Source: Reyranella sp. (GTDB taxonomy: Bacteria > Pseudomonadota > Alphaproteobacteria > Reyranellales > Reyranellaceae). From it: a stretch of 64,000 nucleotides of DNA. The stretch lies in the NCBI RefSeq assembly GCF_004297405.1, contig NZ_SCVC01000047.1:1-64000 (forward strand), given 5' to 3'. Under the pieces are notes generated by a model. That model was not told the DNA's origin. It did no database searches and worked only from the letters and a program-made list of their open reading frames with translations. Positions 24,268-32,430 of the stretch are shown one piece after another. The first letter of the stretch is position 1; each line of letters begins with the position of its first letter. The position numbers were made by a program, and so were the translations under genes.

Positions 24268-26142
24268 ATGCGGGCCTTTTCTTCATATGACGTGATCGTA
24301 GTGGGCGGCGGCCATGCCGGCTGTGAAGCCGCGGCGGCATCCGCGCGCCTGGGCGCCCGCACCCTGCTCCTGACCCATCGGGTCGAGACGATCGGCGAGA
24401 TGTCCTGCAATCCGGCCATCGGCGGCTTGGGCAAGGGCCACCTAGTCCGCGAGATCGACGCCCTGGACGGCATCATGGGCCGGGCCATCGACCGGGCCGG
24501 TATCCAGTTCCGTACCCTCAACCTGTCCAAGGGACCGGCTGTGCGCGGGCCCCGCGCACAGGCCGACCGCAAACTCTATCGGGCGGCGGTACAGGATTTG
24601 CTCGCCGAGCAATCCAATCTCGAAATCCGTGGCGATGCAGTTGCGGATATTGTTCTGGATGCAACCGGTGCGTGTGCCGGTGTGGTCACCGAATCGGGCG
24701 ATCAAATCGGCGCGGGGCGCGTGATCCTGACGACAGGGACGTTCCTCCGAGGCCTGATTCATATGGGCGAGACCAAGATCCCCGCCGGCCGCGTGCGCGG
24801 CAATGGGCGGGACGATGTGGTCGAGCAGCCGTCGACAGCGCTTGCGCAGACGCTGAATCGTCTCGGCTTTGCCTTGGGACGCTTGAAGACCGGCACGCCG
24901 GCGCGGCTCGATGGACGTACGATCGACTACGCGTCGCTGGAGCGGCAGGACGGCGATGACCCGCCACAGCCCTTCTGCTACTTGACGGCTCGCATCACCA
25001 CGCCGCAGATCGCCTGCCACATCACCACGACCACGGCGGCAACCCACGAGATCATCCGCGCCAACCTGCATCGCGCGCCGATGTATTCCGGTCAGATCGA
25101 GAGTGTCGGCCCGCGCTACTGTCCGTCCATTGAGGATAAGGTCGTGCGGTTCGGCCATCGCGAGCGCCATCAAATCTTCCTCGAACCCGAGGGGCTGGAC
25201 GACGACACGGTCTATCCCAACGGTATCTCGACGTCGCTTCCCCAGGAGGTGCAGCTCGCCATGCTGCAGACGATTCCGGGGCTGGAACGCACAACCATGC
25301 TGCGGCCGGGATACGCCATTGAATACGATCACATCGATCCGAGAGAGCTTCACCCGACCCTGGAAACCCGGAAGGTTCCGGGCCTCTACATGGCGGGTCA
25401 GATCAACGGGACGACGGGCTACGAGGAAGCGGCGGCCCAGGGGCTGATTGCCGGATTGAATGCGGCGCTCGACAAACCGTTCACAGTCGACCGCGCCGAT
25501 GGGTACCTCGGCGTCCTGATCGACGATCTGGTGTCTTTGGGCGTGACCGAGCCGTACCGCATGTTCACGTCGCGAGCCGAGTATCGGCTGTGGCTGCGGG
25601 CGGACAATGCCGACCAGCGTCTGACGCCACGCGGGCTGGAGATCGGCTGCGTCAGCAGCCACCGGGCCGGAATGTTTCACGTGAAACAACAGGCCCTCGA
25701 AGTGGCTCGTACCCTGGCCGGGTCGCTGCGTCTCAGCCCGTCGGTCCTGGCCAAGCGAGGGATTTCCATCAACCAGGATGGTGTACCGAAGTCCGGCCTC
25801 GACCTGCTGGCCTATCCGGAGATCGACTGGACCCGGCTCTGCGGTCTGTGGCCGGAGCTGGCCGGCGTGGCGCCGGAGATCGCTGGACAGCTGACGATCG
25901 ACTCTCGCTATGAGGGCTACCTCGCCCGGCAGCGCCAGGACATCGCGGCCTACCGCAGGGATGAGGCGTTGGAACTTCCGGCTGATCTGGACTACGCCGC
26001 CATTGGCAGTCTTTCCAATGAAGTCCGCCAGAAGCTCCAGACCCATAAGCCGGGAACCCTCGGCCAGGCTGCCCGGATTTCGGGGGTGACCCCGGCCGCT
26101 CTCATTGCTCTCCTGAAGCACGTCCGCCGCCGGGCCGCGTAG
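24268..26142 (+). CDS. mnmG: tRNA-5-carboxymethylaminomethyluridine-34 synthesis FAD enzyme MnmG (GidA)
   Basis: A 624-residue FAD/NADH enzyme, MnmE's partner. It begins with the dinucleotide-binding fold SYDVIVVGGGHAGCEAAAAS and the family motif MSCNPAIGGLGKGHLVREID; LKTGTPARLD and the conserved PGLYMAGQINGTTGYEEAAA follow, then the C-terminal helical MnmE/tRNA-binding domain. A perfect parS site is embedded at 25673-25688 and is read as MFHVKQ. rsmG starts 3 bases after the stop. Confidence 0.98.
   Translation: MRAFSSYDVIVVGGGHAGCEAAAASARLGARTLLLTHRVETIGEMSCNPAIGGLGKGHLVREIDALDGIMGRAIDRAGIQFRTLNLSKGPAVRGPRAQADRKLYRAAVQDLLAEQSNLEIRGDAVADIVLDATGACAGVVTESGDQIGAGRVILTTGTFLRGLIHMGETKIPAGRVRGNGRDDVVEQPSTALAQTLNRLGFALGRLKTGTPARLDGRTIDYASLERQDGDDPPQPFCYLTARITTPQIACHITTTTAATHEIIRANLHRAPMYSGQIESVGPRYCPSIEDKVVRFGHRERHQIFLEPEGLDDDTVYPNGISTSLPQEVQLAMLQTIPGLERTTMLRPGYAIEYDHIDPRELHPTLETRKVPGLYMAGQINGTTGYEEAAAQGLIAGLNAALDKPFTVDRADGYLGVLIDDLVSLGVTEPYRMFTSRAEYRLWLRADNADQRLTPRGLEIGCVSSHRAGMFHVKQQALEVARTLAGSLRLSPSVLAKRGISINQDGVPKSGLDLLAYPEIDWTRLCGLWPELAGVAPEIAGQLTIDSRYEGYLARQRQDIAAYRRDEALELPADLDYAAIGSLSNEVRQKLQTHKPGTLGQAARISGVTPAALIALLKHVRRRAA
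25673..25688. other. Perfect parS centromere site inside mnmG
   Basis: TGTTTCACGTGAAACA, the exact 16-bp consensus bound by chromosomal ParB, lies within mnmG, encoded as MFHVKQ. ParB loads here and spreads; ParA then moves the origin region. It is 13 kb from the candidate oriC and 1.9 kb from parB, a normal distance for the class. Confidence 0.95.
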
Positions 26143-26145
26143 GCC

Positions 26146-26775
26146 ATGGATCGGGATCCTCTGGCAGATGTTTCACGTGAAACACGCCACCGTCTGGAAG
26201 TCTTCGTCGAAACCCTGGAGCGCTGGCAAAAAGCTATCAACCTGGTCAGCCGGAACACCATGGATGGGGTCTGGAAGCGCCATATCCTGGATTCGGCCCA
26301 GGTGGTTCCCCTTATACCCGATACCGCCGAAACGCTGGCCGATTTAGGCAGTGGCGGCGGATTTCCGGGGCTGGTCATCGCAGTGATGCGGCCCGACTTG
26401 CGGGTCACGCTGATCGAATCGGATGCGCGAAAAGCCGCGTTTTTAGGTGAAGTTGGCAGGCGTATGGGCTTGGAAAACCAACCGAAAATCGCCATCTCTC
26501 GTATAGAGGCCGCGCCGCCCGCAGCAGCAGATGTTGTGACGGCGCGCGCCCTGGCACCTTTGGGGCAATTGCTCCGATGGGCCGAGCGTCACCGAAAAGA
26601 TACCGCTATTTGCCTTTTCCACAAGGGGAAGGGCTGGCCGGCGGAGGTCGAGGAGGCCAAGAAGGAATGGGATATCTCGCCCGAGCCTATCGCCAGCGTA
26701 ACAGATCGTGACGCCGTCATCCTTCGAATCGGCCCCTATCGAGCCGCCACCCCCGGCGCCCCCTCCGGCTCCTGA
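26146..26775 (+). CDS. rsmG: 16S rRNA (guanine-527-N7)-methyltransferase RsmG (GidB)
   Basis: A 209-residue SAM-dependent enzyme that methylates G527 of 16S rRNA. The SAM-binding motif is TLADLGSGGGFPGLVIAVM (about residues 63-81), followed by VTLIESDARKAAFLGEV; VSRNTMDGVWKRHILDSAQV is typical of GidB. Codons 7-12 contain the second perfect parS. The 3' end overlaps parA by 68 bases, an unusually deep overlap that also encodes the proline-rich head of ParA. Confidence 0.97.
   Translation: MDRDPLADVSRETRHRLEVFVETLERWQKAINLVSRNTMDGVWKRHILDSAQVVPLIPDTAETLADLGSGGGFPGLVIAVMRPDLRVTLIESDARKAAFLGEVGRRMGLENQPKIAISRIEAAPPAAADVVTARALAPLGQLLRWAERHRKDTAICLFHKGKGWPAEVEEAKKEWDISPEPIASVTDRDAVILRIGPYRAATPGAPSGS
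26169..26184. other. Perfect parS centromere site inside rsmG
   Basis: A second exact TGTTTCACGTGAAACA, 496 bp from the first, near the start of rsmG, translated as DVSRET. Two perfect sites this close, directly upstream of parAB, form a strong ParB loading zone. Confidence 0.95.
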
Positions 26776-27622
26776 GACGCCTCCAAAGGCGTCGGCGGCT
26801 CCCCAGATCTTTGCGATCGCCAATCAAAAAGGTGGCGTTGGTAAAACCACGACCGCGATCAACCTCGCCACCGCCTTGGCTGCCGTCGGTGAGAAGGTTC
26901 TTTTGATAGACTTAGACCCTCAGGGCAATGCCTCGACCGGTCTAGGGATAGGTAGAAATGATCGCTCACCCGGATCCTATGAATTTCTCCTGGGACTGAA
27001 CCCGCTCGCCGAATGTGTACGGAGTTCGCAGATCCCGAGCCTTGAGGTGATGCCCGCTTCGGTCCAGCTCGCTGGCGCGGAAATCGAACTGATCGACATG
27101 GATGACCGTGAGCATCGTCTCGATCAGGCGCTGAACGGCCCCGGCGGCGAAGCGCGCCAGCGCTGGACGATCATCCTGATCGACTGCCCCCCGTCCCTCG
27201 GCCTTGTCACTCTGAACGCCCTGGTTTCTGTCGACGCTGTCCTCGTGCCGCTGCAGGCGGAATTCCTGGCGCTCGAAGGCATCGGCGCACTCGGCAACAC
27301 GATCGAACGGGTGAAGAAGAGACTCAACCCAAAGTTGCACATCGCCGGGGTCGTCCTGACCATGGTCGACCGCCGCATGACCCTCAGCCAGCAGGTCGAG
27401 GCAGATGTGCGCGGGCACTATGGCGAGCTGGTCTTCGGGACGACAATCCCACGCAACGTTCGGATCGCCGAAGCGCCCTCGCACGGCATGCCGGTGCTGA
27501 TCTACGACAATGCCTGCGCCGGATCGCAGGCCTATATCCTGCTGGCGAGCGAATTCATCCGCCGCCGGCGCACCATTGCAGAACAGGCAGAACAAAAGGC
27601 CTCGCATGAGCCAGCCTCCTAA
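26708..27622 (+). CDS. parA: Chromosome-partitioning ATPase ParA
   Basis: A 304-residue Walker-type ATPase that forms a DNA-bound gradient pulling ParB-parS complexes to the pole. The deviant Walker A is IFAIANQKGGVGKTTTAINL (about residues 34-53); LLIDLDPQGNASTGLG and IILIDCPPSLGLVTLNAL are the Walker A' and B blocks. The only usable in-frame start is the GTG at 26708, inside rsmG, which gives an N-terminal tail of about 33 residues rich in proline (IEPPPPAPPPAPETPPK). The parB start overlaps the 3' end by 17 bases. Confidence 0.97.
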   Translation: MTPSSFESAPIEPPPPAPPPAPETPPKASAAPQIFAIANQKGGVGKTTTAINLATALAAVGEKVLLIDLDPQGNASTGLGIGRNDRSPGSYEFLLGLNPLAECVRSSQIPSLEVMPASVQLAGAEIELIDMDDREHRLDQALNGPGGEARQRWTIILIDCPPSLGLVTLNALVSVDAVLVPLQAEFLALEGIGALGNTIERVKKRLNPKLHIAGVVLTMVDRRMTLSQQVEADVRGHYGELVFGTTIPRNVRIAEAPSHGMPVLIYDNACAGSQAYILLASEFIRRRRTIAEQAEQKASHEPAS

Positions 27623-28568
27623 GCCGCGCGGTCTCGGCCGCGGCCTCAGTGCGCTTCTTGGTGACGACGAAGTCGCCGCCGCCGTCGCCCCACCACCGCC
27701 TGCACCGCCGCCCGCCGCGCCGCCCGAACCGGTGGTGCGAGAGGCCGCGAGCGCTGCTCCCAGTCGCACGCCCTTCACTCTGCCGATCGGCCAGCTCAAG
27801 CCCGGCAAGATGCAGCCGCGCACCAGCTTCGAGGGCATCCAGCAGCTCGTCGAATCGATCAAGGAATACGGTCTTCTACAACCTATCCTTGTGAGGCCGC
27901 TGGACGATTCGGCCAACACTTACGAGATCGTTGCCGGCGAACGGCGCTGGCGGGCGGCCCAGCTCGCTCAGTTGCACGATGTGCCGGTGGTGTTGCGCAC
28001 CATCACCGACCAGGATGCGCTGCAGATCGGCCTGATCGAGAACCTGCAGCGTTCCGACCTGACGGCCATCGATGAAGCCAACGGCTATCAGCGCCTGATC
28101 GCCGACTTCAAGCAGACCCAGGAAGAAATCGCCCGCACGATGGGCAAGAGCCGGCCGCACGTCGCCAACACATTGCGCCTGCTCGACCTGCCCGCGACGA
28201 TCCAGGAGATGATCAAGGAAGGCGACCTTACTGCCGGCCATGGTCGCGCCCTGATCGGCCTGCCCGATCCGCTGACGCTTGCCCGCCGCGCCATCGACGA
28301 AAAGCTCTCGGTGCGTGACCTCGAGAAGCTCGGCGGCGAAGAGAAGCAGACGCCACCGCGAAAGGGCGGCAAGGCAAATGGCAAGGCAGCGACGACGGAC
28401 TCCGCCAAGAGCGCCGACACACGCGCGCTCGAGAAGCGGATCGAGGAAGCGCTTGGTCTCAAGGCCGACTTGAAGCTGCGTGGCCTCGGCGAACAGAGCC
28501 TGCTCACGCTGGAAATCCGCGACTTCGATCAGCTCGACACGGTCGTGGACAAGCTGACCCGGCGCTGA
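27606..28568 (+). CDS. parB: Chromosome-partitioning protein ParB
   Basis: A 320-residue CTP-dependent DNA clamp that loads at parS. The N-terminal ParA-contact peptide is RGLGRGLSALLGDD, followed by a long Pro/Ala linker (about residues 28-48). The CTPase/ParB domain contains the arginine patch VAGERRWRAAQLA and IGLIENLQRSDLTAIDEANG; the helix-turn-helix follows (MGKSRPHVANTLRLLDLP); a Lys/Ala-rich linker leads to the C-terminal dimer domain. It starts inside the end of parA and is followed by a strong hairpin. Confidence 0.97.
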   Translation: MSQPPKPRGLGRGLSALLGDDEVAAAVAPPPPAPPPAAPPEPVVREAASAAPSRTPFTLPIGQLKPGKMQPRTSFEGIQQLVESIKEYGLLQPILVRPLDDSANTYEIVAGERRWRAAQLAQLHDVPVVLRTITDQDALQIGLIENLQRSDLTAIDEANGYQRLIADFKQTQEEIARTMGKSRPHVANTLRLLDLPATIQEMIKEGDLTAGHGRALIGLPDPLTLARRAIDEKLSVRDLEKLGGEEKQTPPRKGGKANGKAATTDSAKSADTRALEKRIEEALGLKADLKLRGLGEQSLLTLEIRDFDQLDTVVDKLTRR

Positions 28569-28593
28569 CCCTGTAAGAACTCCGAAAGAAGTA

Positions 28594-28619
28594 CGCCGGA
28601 AAGCAGCCCCTTTCCGGCG
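28594..28619 (+). terminator. Perfect 10-bp hairpin after parB
   Basis: CGCCGGAAAG (28594-28603) and CTTTCCGGCG (28610-28619) form a perfect 10-bp stem with a 6-base loop, 26 bases after the parB stop. There is no T-run after it, so it may be a Rho-assisted end or a stabiliser of the mRNA 3' end. It separates the parAB unit from the following accessory genes. Confidence 0.6.
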
Positions 28620-28658
28620 ATGAAGTGTCCTTGCTCGAGGAGAGCAATGGAGGACACG

Positions 28659-28931
28659 ATGATGAAGACACTTTCGACGTGGGCCGTGGTTGTGATGGGA
28701 TTGCTGGCGCCGGCCGCCGCTTTTGCGCAGTCGAGCGATGCCGCCTACTGCAGCGCGCTCGCCGCAAAGTACGAAAGGTATCTCAACCAGGACGTGCATC
28801 GGGCCTCTCAGTCGCAGAGCCTCGAATCTCGCGCTGCATTGGAGCAGTGCAAGGCGGGAAACACCGGCGGCATCGCTGGCCTCGAGAAGGCGCTCAAGAA
28901 TGCAGGCTACGAGCTGCCGCCACGGGGGTGA
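28659..28931 (+). CDS. Small secreted hypothetical protein, about 90 residues
   Basis: Unrecognised family. The start at 28659 has GGAGG 6 bases upstream and gives a clean signal peptide (MMKTLSTWAVVVMGLLAPAA, cut after AFA). ATGs at 28647 and 28620 are alternatives. The mature protein is about 65 residues with two cysteines (AAYCSALAAKYERYL; LEQCKAGNTGGIAGLEKAL) that could make one disulfide, mostly helical, ending ALKNAGYELPPRG. Similar small Cys-pair periplasmic proteins are common in Rhizobiales and Rhodospirillales. Its 3' end overlaps the convergent response-regulator gene by 38 bases. Confidence 0.72.
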   Translation: MMKTLSTWAVVVMGLLAPAAAFAQSSDAAYCSALAAKYERYLNQDVHRASQSQSLESRAALEQCKAGNTGGIAGLEKALKNAGYELPPRG

Positions 28932-29610
28932 TCGTCTCGCTGGCATCCGACAACAGGAAGCCAAGGCCATGAATGTTGTCGATCCTCACGGTGGCTTTCG
29001 CGTCACTGAAAAGCTTGCGCAGCCGGCATAGATAGACGTCGAGGGCACCTGCACTCTGCTGCCCGTGTTTGCCGAAGATCTGGTTGACCAGGGCCTCGCG
29101 CTTGATGACGTGGCCCTGGTTGCGCAGCAACAGCTCCAGCAACTCCAGCTCGCGTGCCGGCAGGGACTGTATTTCATCTCCGATCTTGAGGAGACGATTG
29201 CCGAGATCGAGCACGACGTTGCCGACCTGCAGCATTTGCTCCGCAGGTTGGTCGACTCGACGCAGCACCGCGTGCAACCGTGCGGCGAGTTCATCCATGG
29301 CGAAGGGCTTTACGAGATAATCGTCGGCTCCGCTTTGCAGACCGACAACTCTGTCGTCGAGGCTGTCCCGCGCTGTCGTAACAATGATCGGCAAGGTGTG
29401 GGTCGACGACCGCAGTGTCCGCAGCAGATCGATGCCCTCGTCGTCAGGCAGGCCGAGATCCAGCACCACGGCCGAATAGTCGACCGATGCGACCGCCTTT
29501 TGCGCGTCGGCGGCTGTGCTCACCTGGTCGGCGTCGAAGCCGGCGCGCGCCAAGTTCGCCGCAACCAGGCTGCTGAAGTCGGAATTGTCTTCGACGATGA
29601 GAATCCGCAT
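28894..29610 (-). CDS. OmpR/PhoB-family response regulator (orphan)
   Basis: A 238-residue two-domain regulator. The receiver has the acidic pocket MRILIVEDNSD, phospho-acceptor Asp51 in AVVLDLGLPDDEG, the switch TTARD and the KPF lysine (DDYLVKPFAMDELAARLHAV). The C-terminal winged helix has LPARELELLELLLRNQGHVI and RIDNIHGLGFLL. I start it at the ATG at 29610; longer frames run into the MATE shadow. No histidine kinase gene is adjacent, so its input is unknown. It is divergent from the MATE gene. Confidence 0.94.
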   Translation of the reverse strand: MRILIVEDNSDFSSLVAANLARAGFDADQVSTAADAQKAVASVDYSAVVLDLGLPDDEGIDLLRTLRSSTHTLPIIVTTARDSLDDRVVGLQSGADDYLVKPFAMDELAARLHAVLRRVDQPAEQMLQVGNVVLDLGNRLLKIGDEIQSLPARELELLELLLRNQGHVIKREALVNQIFGKHGQQSAGALDVYLCRLRKLFSDAKATVRIDNIHGLGFLLSDASETITPVAAARSLHS

Positions 29611-29670
29611 CGATGCTCCGACATCATGCTGCTCGCTGGACCTGACAGGGCCCTTACAGGCAGGCGCGGC

Positions 29671-29687
29671 ATTACCGGACAGGTAAT
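29671..29687. promoter_or_regulatory. 6-bp inverted repeat between the response regulator and MATE genes
   Basis: ATTACC (29671-29676) and GGTAAT (29682-29687) form a perfect dyad with a 5-base spacer in the 130-bp divergent gap. It could be an operator for the neighbouring regulator, though OmpR-type proteins usually bind direct repeats. A GC-rich stem just before the MATE start (about 29712-29735) may affect its translation. Confidence 0.35.
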
Positions 29688-29740
29688 CGACCTGATGACG
29701 ATCAGAGCGCACCTCTCCGGGGCAAGCCCGGGAGAGTTCC

Positions 29741-31111
29741 ATGTCTGCGTCGTCCACCTCAGGCCTGTCCGCGCGCACCCAGCGCATCCTCGAAGCGCCG
29801 GTCCTGCCCCTGCTGTTGACCCTGGCCCTGCCCAACATCGGCGAAGCGGCGGCGCGCATCACCTTCCTCACGGCCGATGCGCTCTTCGTCTCCTGGTTGG
29901 GCAGCGATGCCCTCGCCGGTGCCGCCGTCGTCTTTCCCCTGTTTCTGATCCTGCAGACCGCGACCGCCTCGGGCATCGGCTCCGGCGTTTCGTCCTCGAT
30001 CGGCCGTGCGCTGGGCGCGGGCGATTCCGAGCGTGCTCGCTCGCTGGCCGGCGTCGCCGTGACCATCGCCCTGATTGGTGCTGCCCTCACCACGGCGTTG
30101 ATGGTGCTCGCCGGTCCACACCTCTACAGGACCATGGGCCTGGCCTCGGGCGCCCTGGAGATGGCCGTGCTCTACAGCGCGGTGATGTTCGGCGGGGCGG
30201 GCTTCGTCTGGTCGATGAACTTGCTGGCCAATGTCTCGCGCGGTGCCGGCAACATGGTGGTCCCGGCCTTTGCCATCGCCATCGGCGAAGTCTTCCATCT
30301 GGCTTTGTCACCTCTCCTGATCCTTGGCTGGGGGCCTGTGCCGGCGATGGGCATCGTTGGCGCTGGCATCGCGGCCATTGCGGCCTACGCCGTCGGGACG
30401 ATCATTCTCGTGCTCCATCTCGTGTCTCGCCATGCGCTGGTGCGACTGGAGCGTCGCCACCTTCGCTGGCGAACCGGTGAAGCGAAGGAGATCCTGAGCG
30501 TCGGTGCATTGTCGGCGGCGAGTGCCCTCGCCTTCCAGATCACGACCTTCCTGGTAGCCGGCCTGATCGCGGGTCTCGGGAGCACGGCGATTGCCGCCTA
30601 TGGCGCGGCCAATCGGCTGGAGCTGCTGCAATATCCCATCACCTTCGCCTTCGGTTCGGCCGTCATCACCATGGTGGCTACGGCAGCCGGCGCGCGTGAC
30701 TTCGCACGGGCCCGGCGGGCTGCCTATACGGGGGCTGCCGTGGCGGGCGCCATCGGTCTGATCTTCTCAGGCGTCGCGTTGTTCGGCGGAAACTGGATGG
30801 CCCTCTTCACGGCCGATCCCGCGATCCGCGCGGCGGGATCGATCTATCTCCTGGGCCTTGCCGCCGTCTTTCCGCTGACCGGCGTCGGGCTCGCCTGCTA
30901 TTTCGCCTGCCTCGCCATCGGCTATGTCACCGGTCCATTTCTGCTGGCCGTGGCGCGTGTCGTCGTGGTCGTCGTTGGAGGCTGGGCAGCGTTGCAGCTT
31001 GGCGGCGGATTGATCGGCATCGCGCTGGCGAGTGCGACGGCCTTCGCCCTGTTTGGAGTGGGTGTGTTTCTGATTGCGCGCTGGCGCTTCAATGCTCTGG
31101 CGAAACGCTGA
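29741..31111 (+). CDS. MATE-family efflux transporter
   Basis: A 456-residue membrane protein with about 12 helices in two related halves, the pattern of Na+- or H+-coupled multidrug and toxin extrusion pumps. Family marks are PLLLTLALPNIGEAAARITF in helix 1, SIGRALGAGDSERARSLAG in the first half, and the mirrored TMVATAAGARDFARARRAAY in the second. The start follows GGGAGAG. It is divergent from the orphan response regulator and lies 60 bases upstream of the encapsulin genes on the same strand, so the three may be one transcript. Substrate unknown. Confidence 0.93.
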   Translation: MSASSTSGLSARTQRILEAPVLPLLLTLALPNIGEAAARITFLTADALFVSWLGSDALAGAAVVFPLFLILQTATASGIGSGVSSSIGRALGAGDSERARSLAGVAVTIALIGAALTTALMVLAGPHLYRTMGLASGALEMAVLYSAVMFGGAGFVWSMNLLANVSRGAGNMVVPAFAIAIGEVFHLALSPLLILGWGPVPAMGIVGAGIAAIAAYAVGTIILVLHLVSRHALVRLERRHLRWRTGEAKEILSVGALSAASALAFQITTFLVAGLIAGLGSTAIAAYGAANRLELLQYPITFAFGSAVITMVATAAGARDFARARRAAYTGAAVAGAIGLIFSGVALFGGNWMALFTADPAIRAAGSIYLLGLAAVFPLTGVGLACYFACLAIGYVTGPFLLAVARVVVVVVGGWAALQLGGGLIGIALASATAFALFGVGVFLIARWRFNALAKR

Positions 31112-31171
31112 TTCAGTGGGGGTGACGGCATCCGGCCGGAACCGGCGGTGCGATCACGCGTTGGTCCGGAC

Positions 31172-31543
31172 ATGGCAAGCGAAACACTTCACGAGGATCC
31201 GGTCGCCCTCGGCCCGGAGGTCATCGATCGTCACCGCGCGATCGTCTCGCTCATGGAAGAGCTCGAAGCCGTCGACTGGTACGACCAGCGGGCCAAAGCC
31301 ACCGCGAACCCCGAGTTGCGCGCCGTCCTCGAACACAATCGCGACGAGGAAAAGGAGCACGCGGCCATGGCGCTGGAATGGCTGCGTCGCACCGATCCCG
31401 TGCTCGACAAGCATTTGCGGACGTTCCTGTTCAAGGAAGGTCCGATCACCGAGATCGAGGCGAACATGGAGAGCGCTGGCGAAGAGACCGCACCGTCGGG
31501 CAGCCTCGGCATCGGCAGCCTGCGTCGGCAGCCGGAGAAGTGA
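31172..31543 (+). CDS. Encapsulated ferritin-like protein (EncFtn), encapsulin cargo
   Basis: A 123-residue two-helix ferritin of the EncFtn family, which forms decamers inside encapsulin and oxidises Fe(II) at dimer interfaces. The first helix has MEELEAVDWY (residues 28-37; Glu29, Glu30, Glu32, Trp36) and the second NRDEEKEHAAMALEWLRR, with Glu60 and His63 matching the ferroxidase ligands of the Rhodospirillum rubrum protein. The C terminus ends in the encapsulin targeting peptide SLGIGSLR (residues 111-118). The ATG at 31172 aligns with known family starts. The shell gene follows 4 bases after its stop. Confidence 0.95.
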   Translation: MASETLHEDPVALGPEVIDRHRAIVSLMEELEAVDWYDQRAKATANPELRAVLEHNRDEEKEHAAMALEWLRRTDPVLDKHLRTFLFKEGPITEIEANMESAGEETAPSGSLGIGSLRRQPEK

Positions 31544-31547
31544 CGCC

Positions 31548-32378
31548 ATGAAGAACCATCTTTTCCGCGATCGTGCGCCGATCACCGAAGCCGGTTGGGA
31601 GGAGATCGAGAAGGAAGCGAAGCGCACCCTGCACGCTCTGTTGGCCGCTCGACGCGTCGTCGATTTTCGAGGGCCGCTGGGCTGGGGCGCGTCCGACGTC
31701 GAGTTGGGCCGCGCCGATCCAATCGCCTCGCCGCCCTCAGCCGATCAAGTGCAGGCGCGGTTGCGTCGCATCCAACCGCTGGTCGAGCTGCGCATTCCTT
31801 TCGAAATGAGCCGCAGCGAACTCGACGCGATCGATCGCGGTGCCCGCGATCCCGATCTGGATTCCGTCACGGCCGCGGCGCGCGAAATCGCCATCGCCGA
31901 GGATCGCGCAATCTTTCACGGCTATGAGGCGGCGCAAATCGCTGGTATCTGCGAAGTGCAGGCAGGCAAGGCCGTGCCGTTGGGCGGCAGCCATGCCGAC
32001 TATCCCGACGCGGTCGCCGCGGCGCTGAAGGCGTTGCGCGACGAAGGCGTCGAAGGTCCCTTCGCCGTCGTGTTGAGCGAGCAGCTCTACAAGGATCTCA
32101 CTGCGCGCACCGATGGCGGTTATCCGATCCTGAGCCATGTGCAGCGGCTGATCGACGGCGACGTCCATGCCGCGCCCGGCCTGGATGGTGGCTTGGTGAT
32201 CTCGCTGCGCGGCGGCGACTTCGAACTGACCGTCGGCCAGGACTTCTCGATCGGTTACCTCGATCACGATTCAGAGCGCGTGCGGCTCTACATCGAGGAG
32301 AGCTTCACCTTCCTGGTGCTCTCCGCGCAGGCCGCGATCCCCCTCAACACCGGGGGTGCGACGAAGGGCAAGCGATAG
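31548..32378 (+). CDS. Encapsulin nanocompartment shell protein (type 1)
   Basis: A 276-residue HK97-fold capsid-like protein that should assemble a small icosahedral shell, most likely 60 subunits as for similar-length type 1 encapsulins. Visible family features: the N-terminal helix that binds cargo peptide (LFRDRAPITEAGWEEIEKEA), VVDFRGPLGWGASDVELGR, and the C-terminal SIGYLDHDSERVRLYIEESF block. The preceding gene encodes its cargo ferritin with a matching targeting peptide, so the pair is an iron-storage organelle that isolates iron oxidation from the cytosol. The start is 4 bases after the cargo stop. Confidence 0.96.
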   Translation: MKNHLFRDRAPITEAGWEEIEKEAKRTLHALLAARRVVDFRGPLGWGASDVELGRADPIASPPSADQVQARLRRIQPLVELRIPFEMSRSELDAIDRGARDPDLDSVTAAAREIAIAEDRAIFHGYEAAQIAGICEVQAGKAVPLGGSHADYPDAVAAALKALRDEGVEGPFAVVLSEQLYKDLTARTDGGYPILSHVQRLIDGDVHAAPGLDGGLVISLRGGDFELTVGQDFSIGYLDHDSERVRLYIEESFTFLVLSAQAAIPLNTGGATKGKR

Positions 32379-32430
32379 TTCCCCTGCCCGGCGGCGACTT
32401 CGCGGACGTTGCTGGATATGATCGTCCGGC

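Noticed and set aside
24442..26121. 559-codon minus-strand frame inside mnmG
   Set aside because: Antisense shadow of a complete MnmG; composition reflects reverse-complemented codon bias.
29741..30093. N-terminal extension of the response regulator to a start at 30093
   Set aside because: The receiver domain begins exactly at the ATG at 29610; the extension is antisense to the MATE gene.
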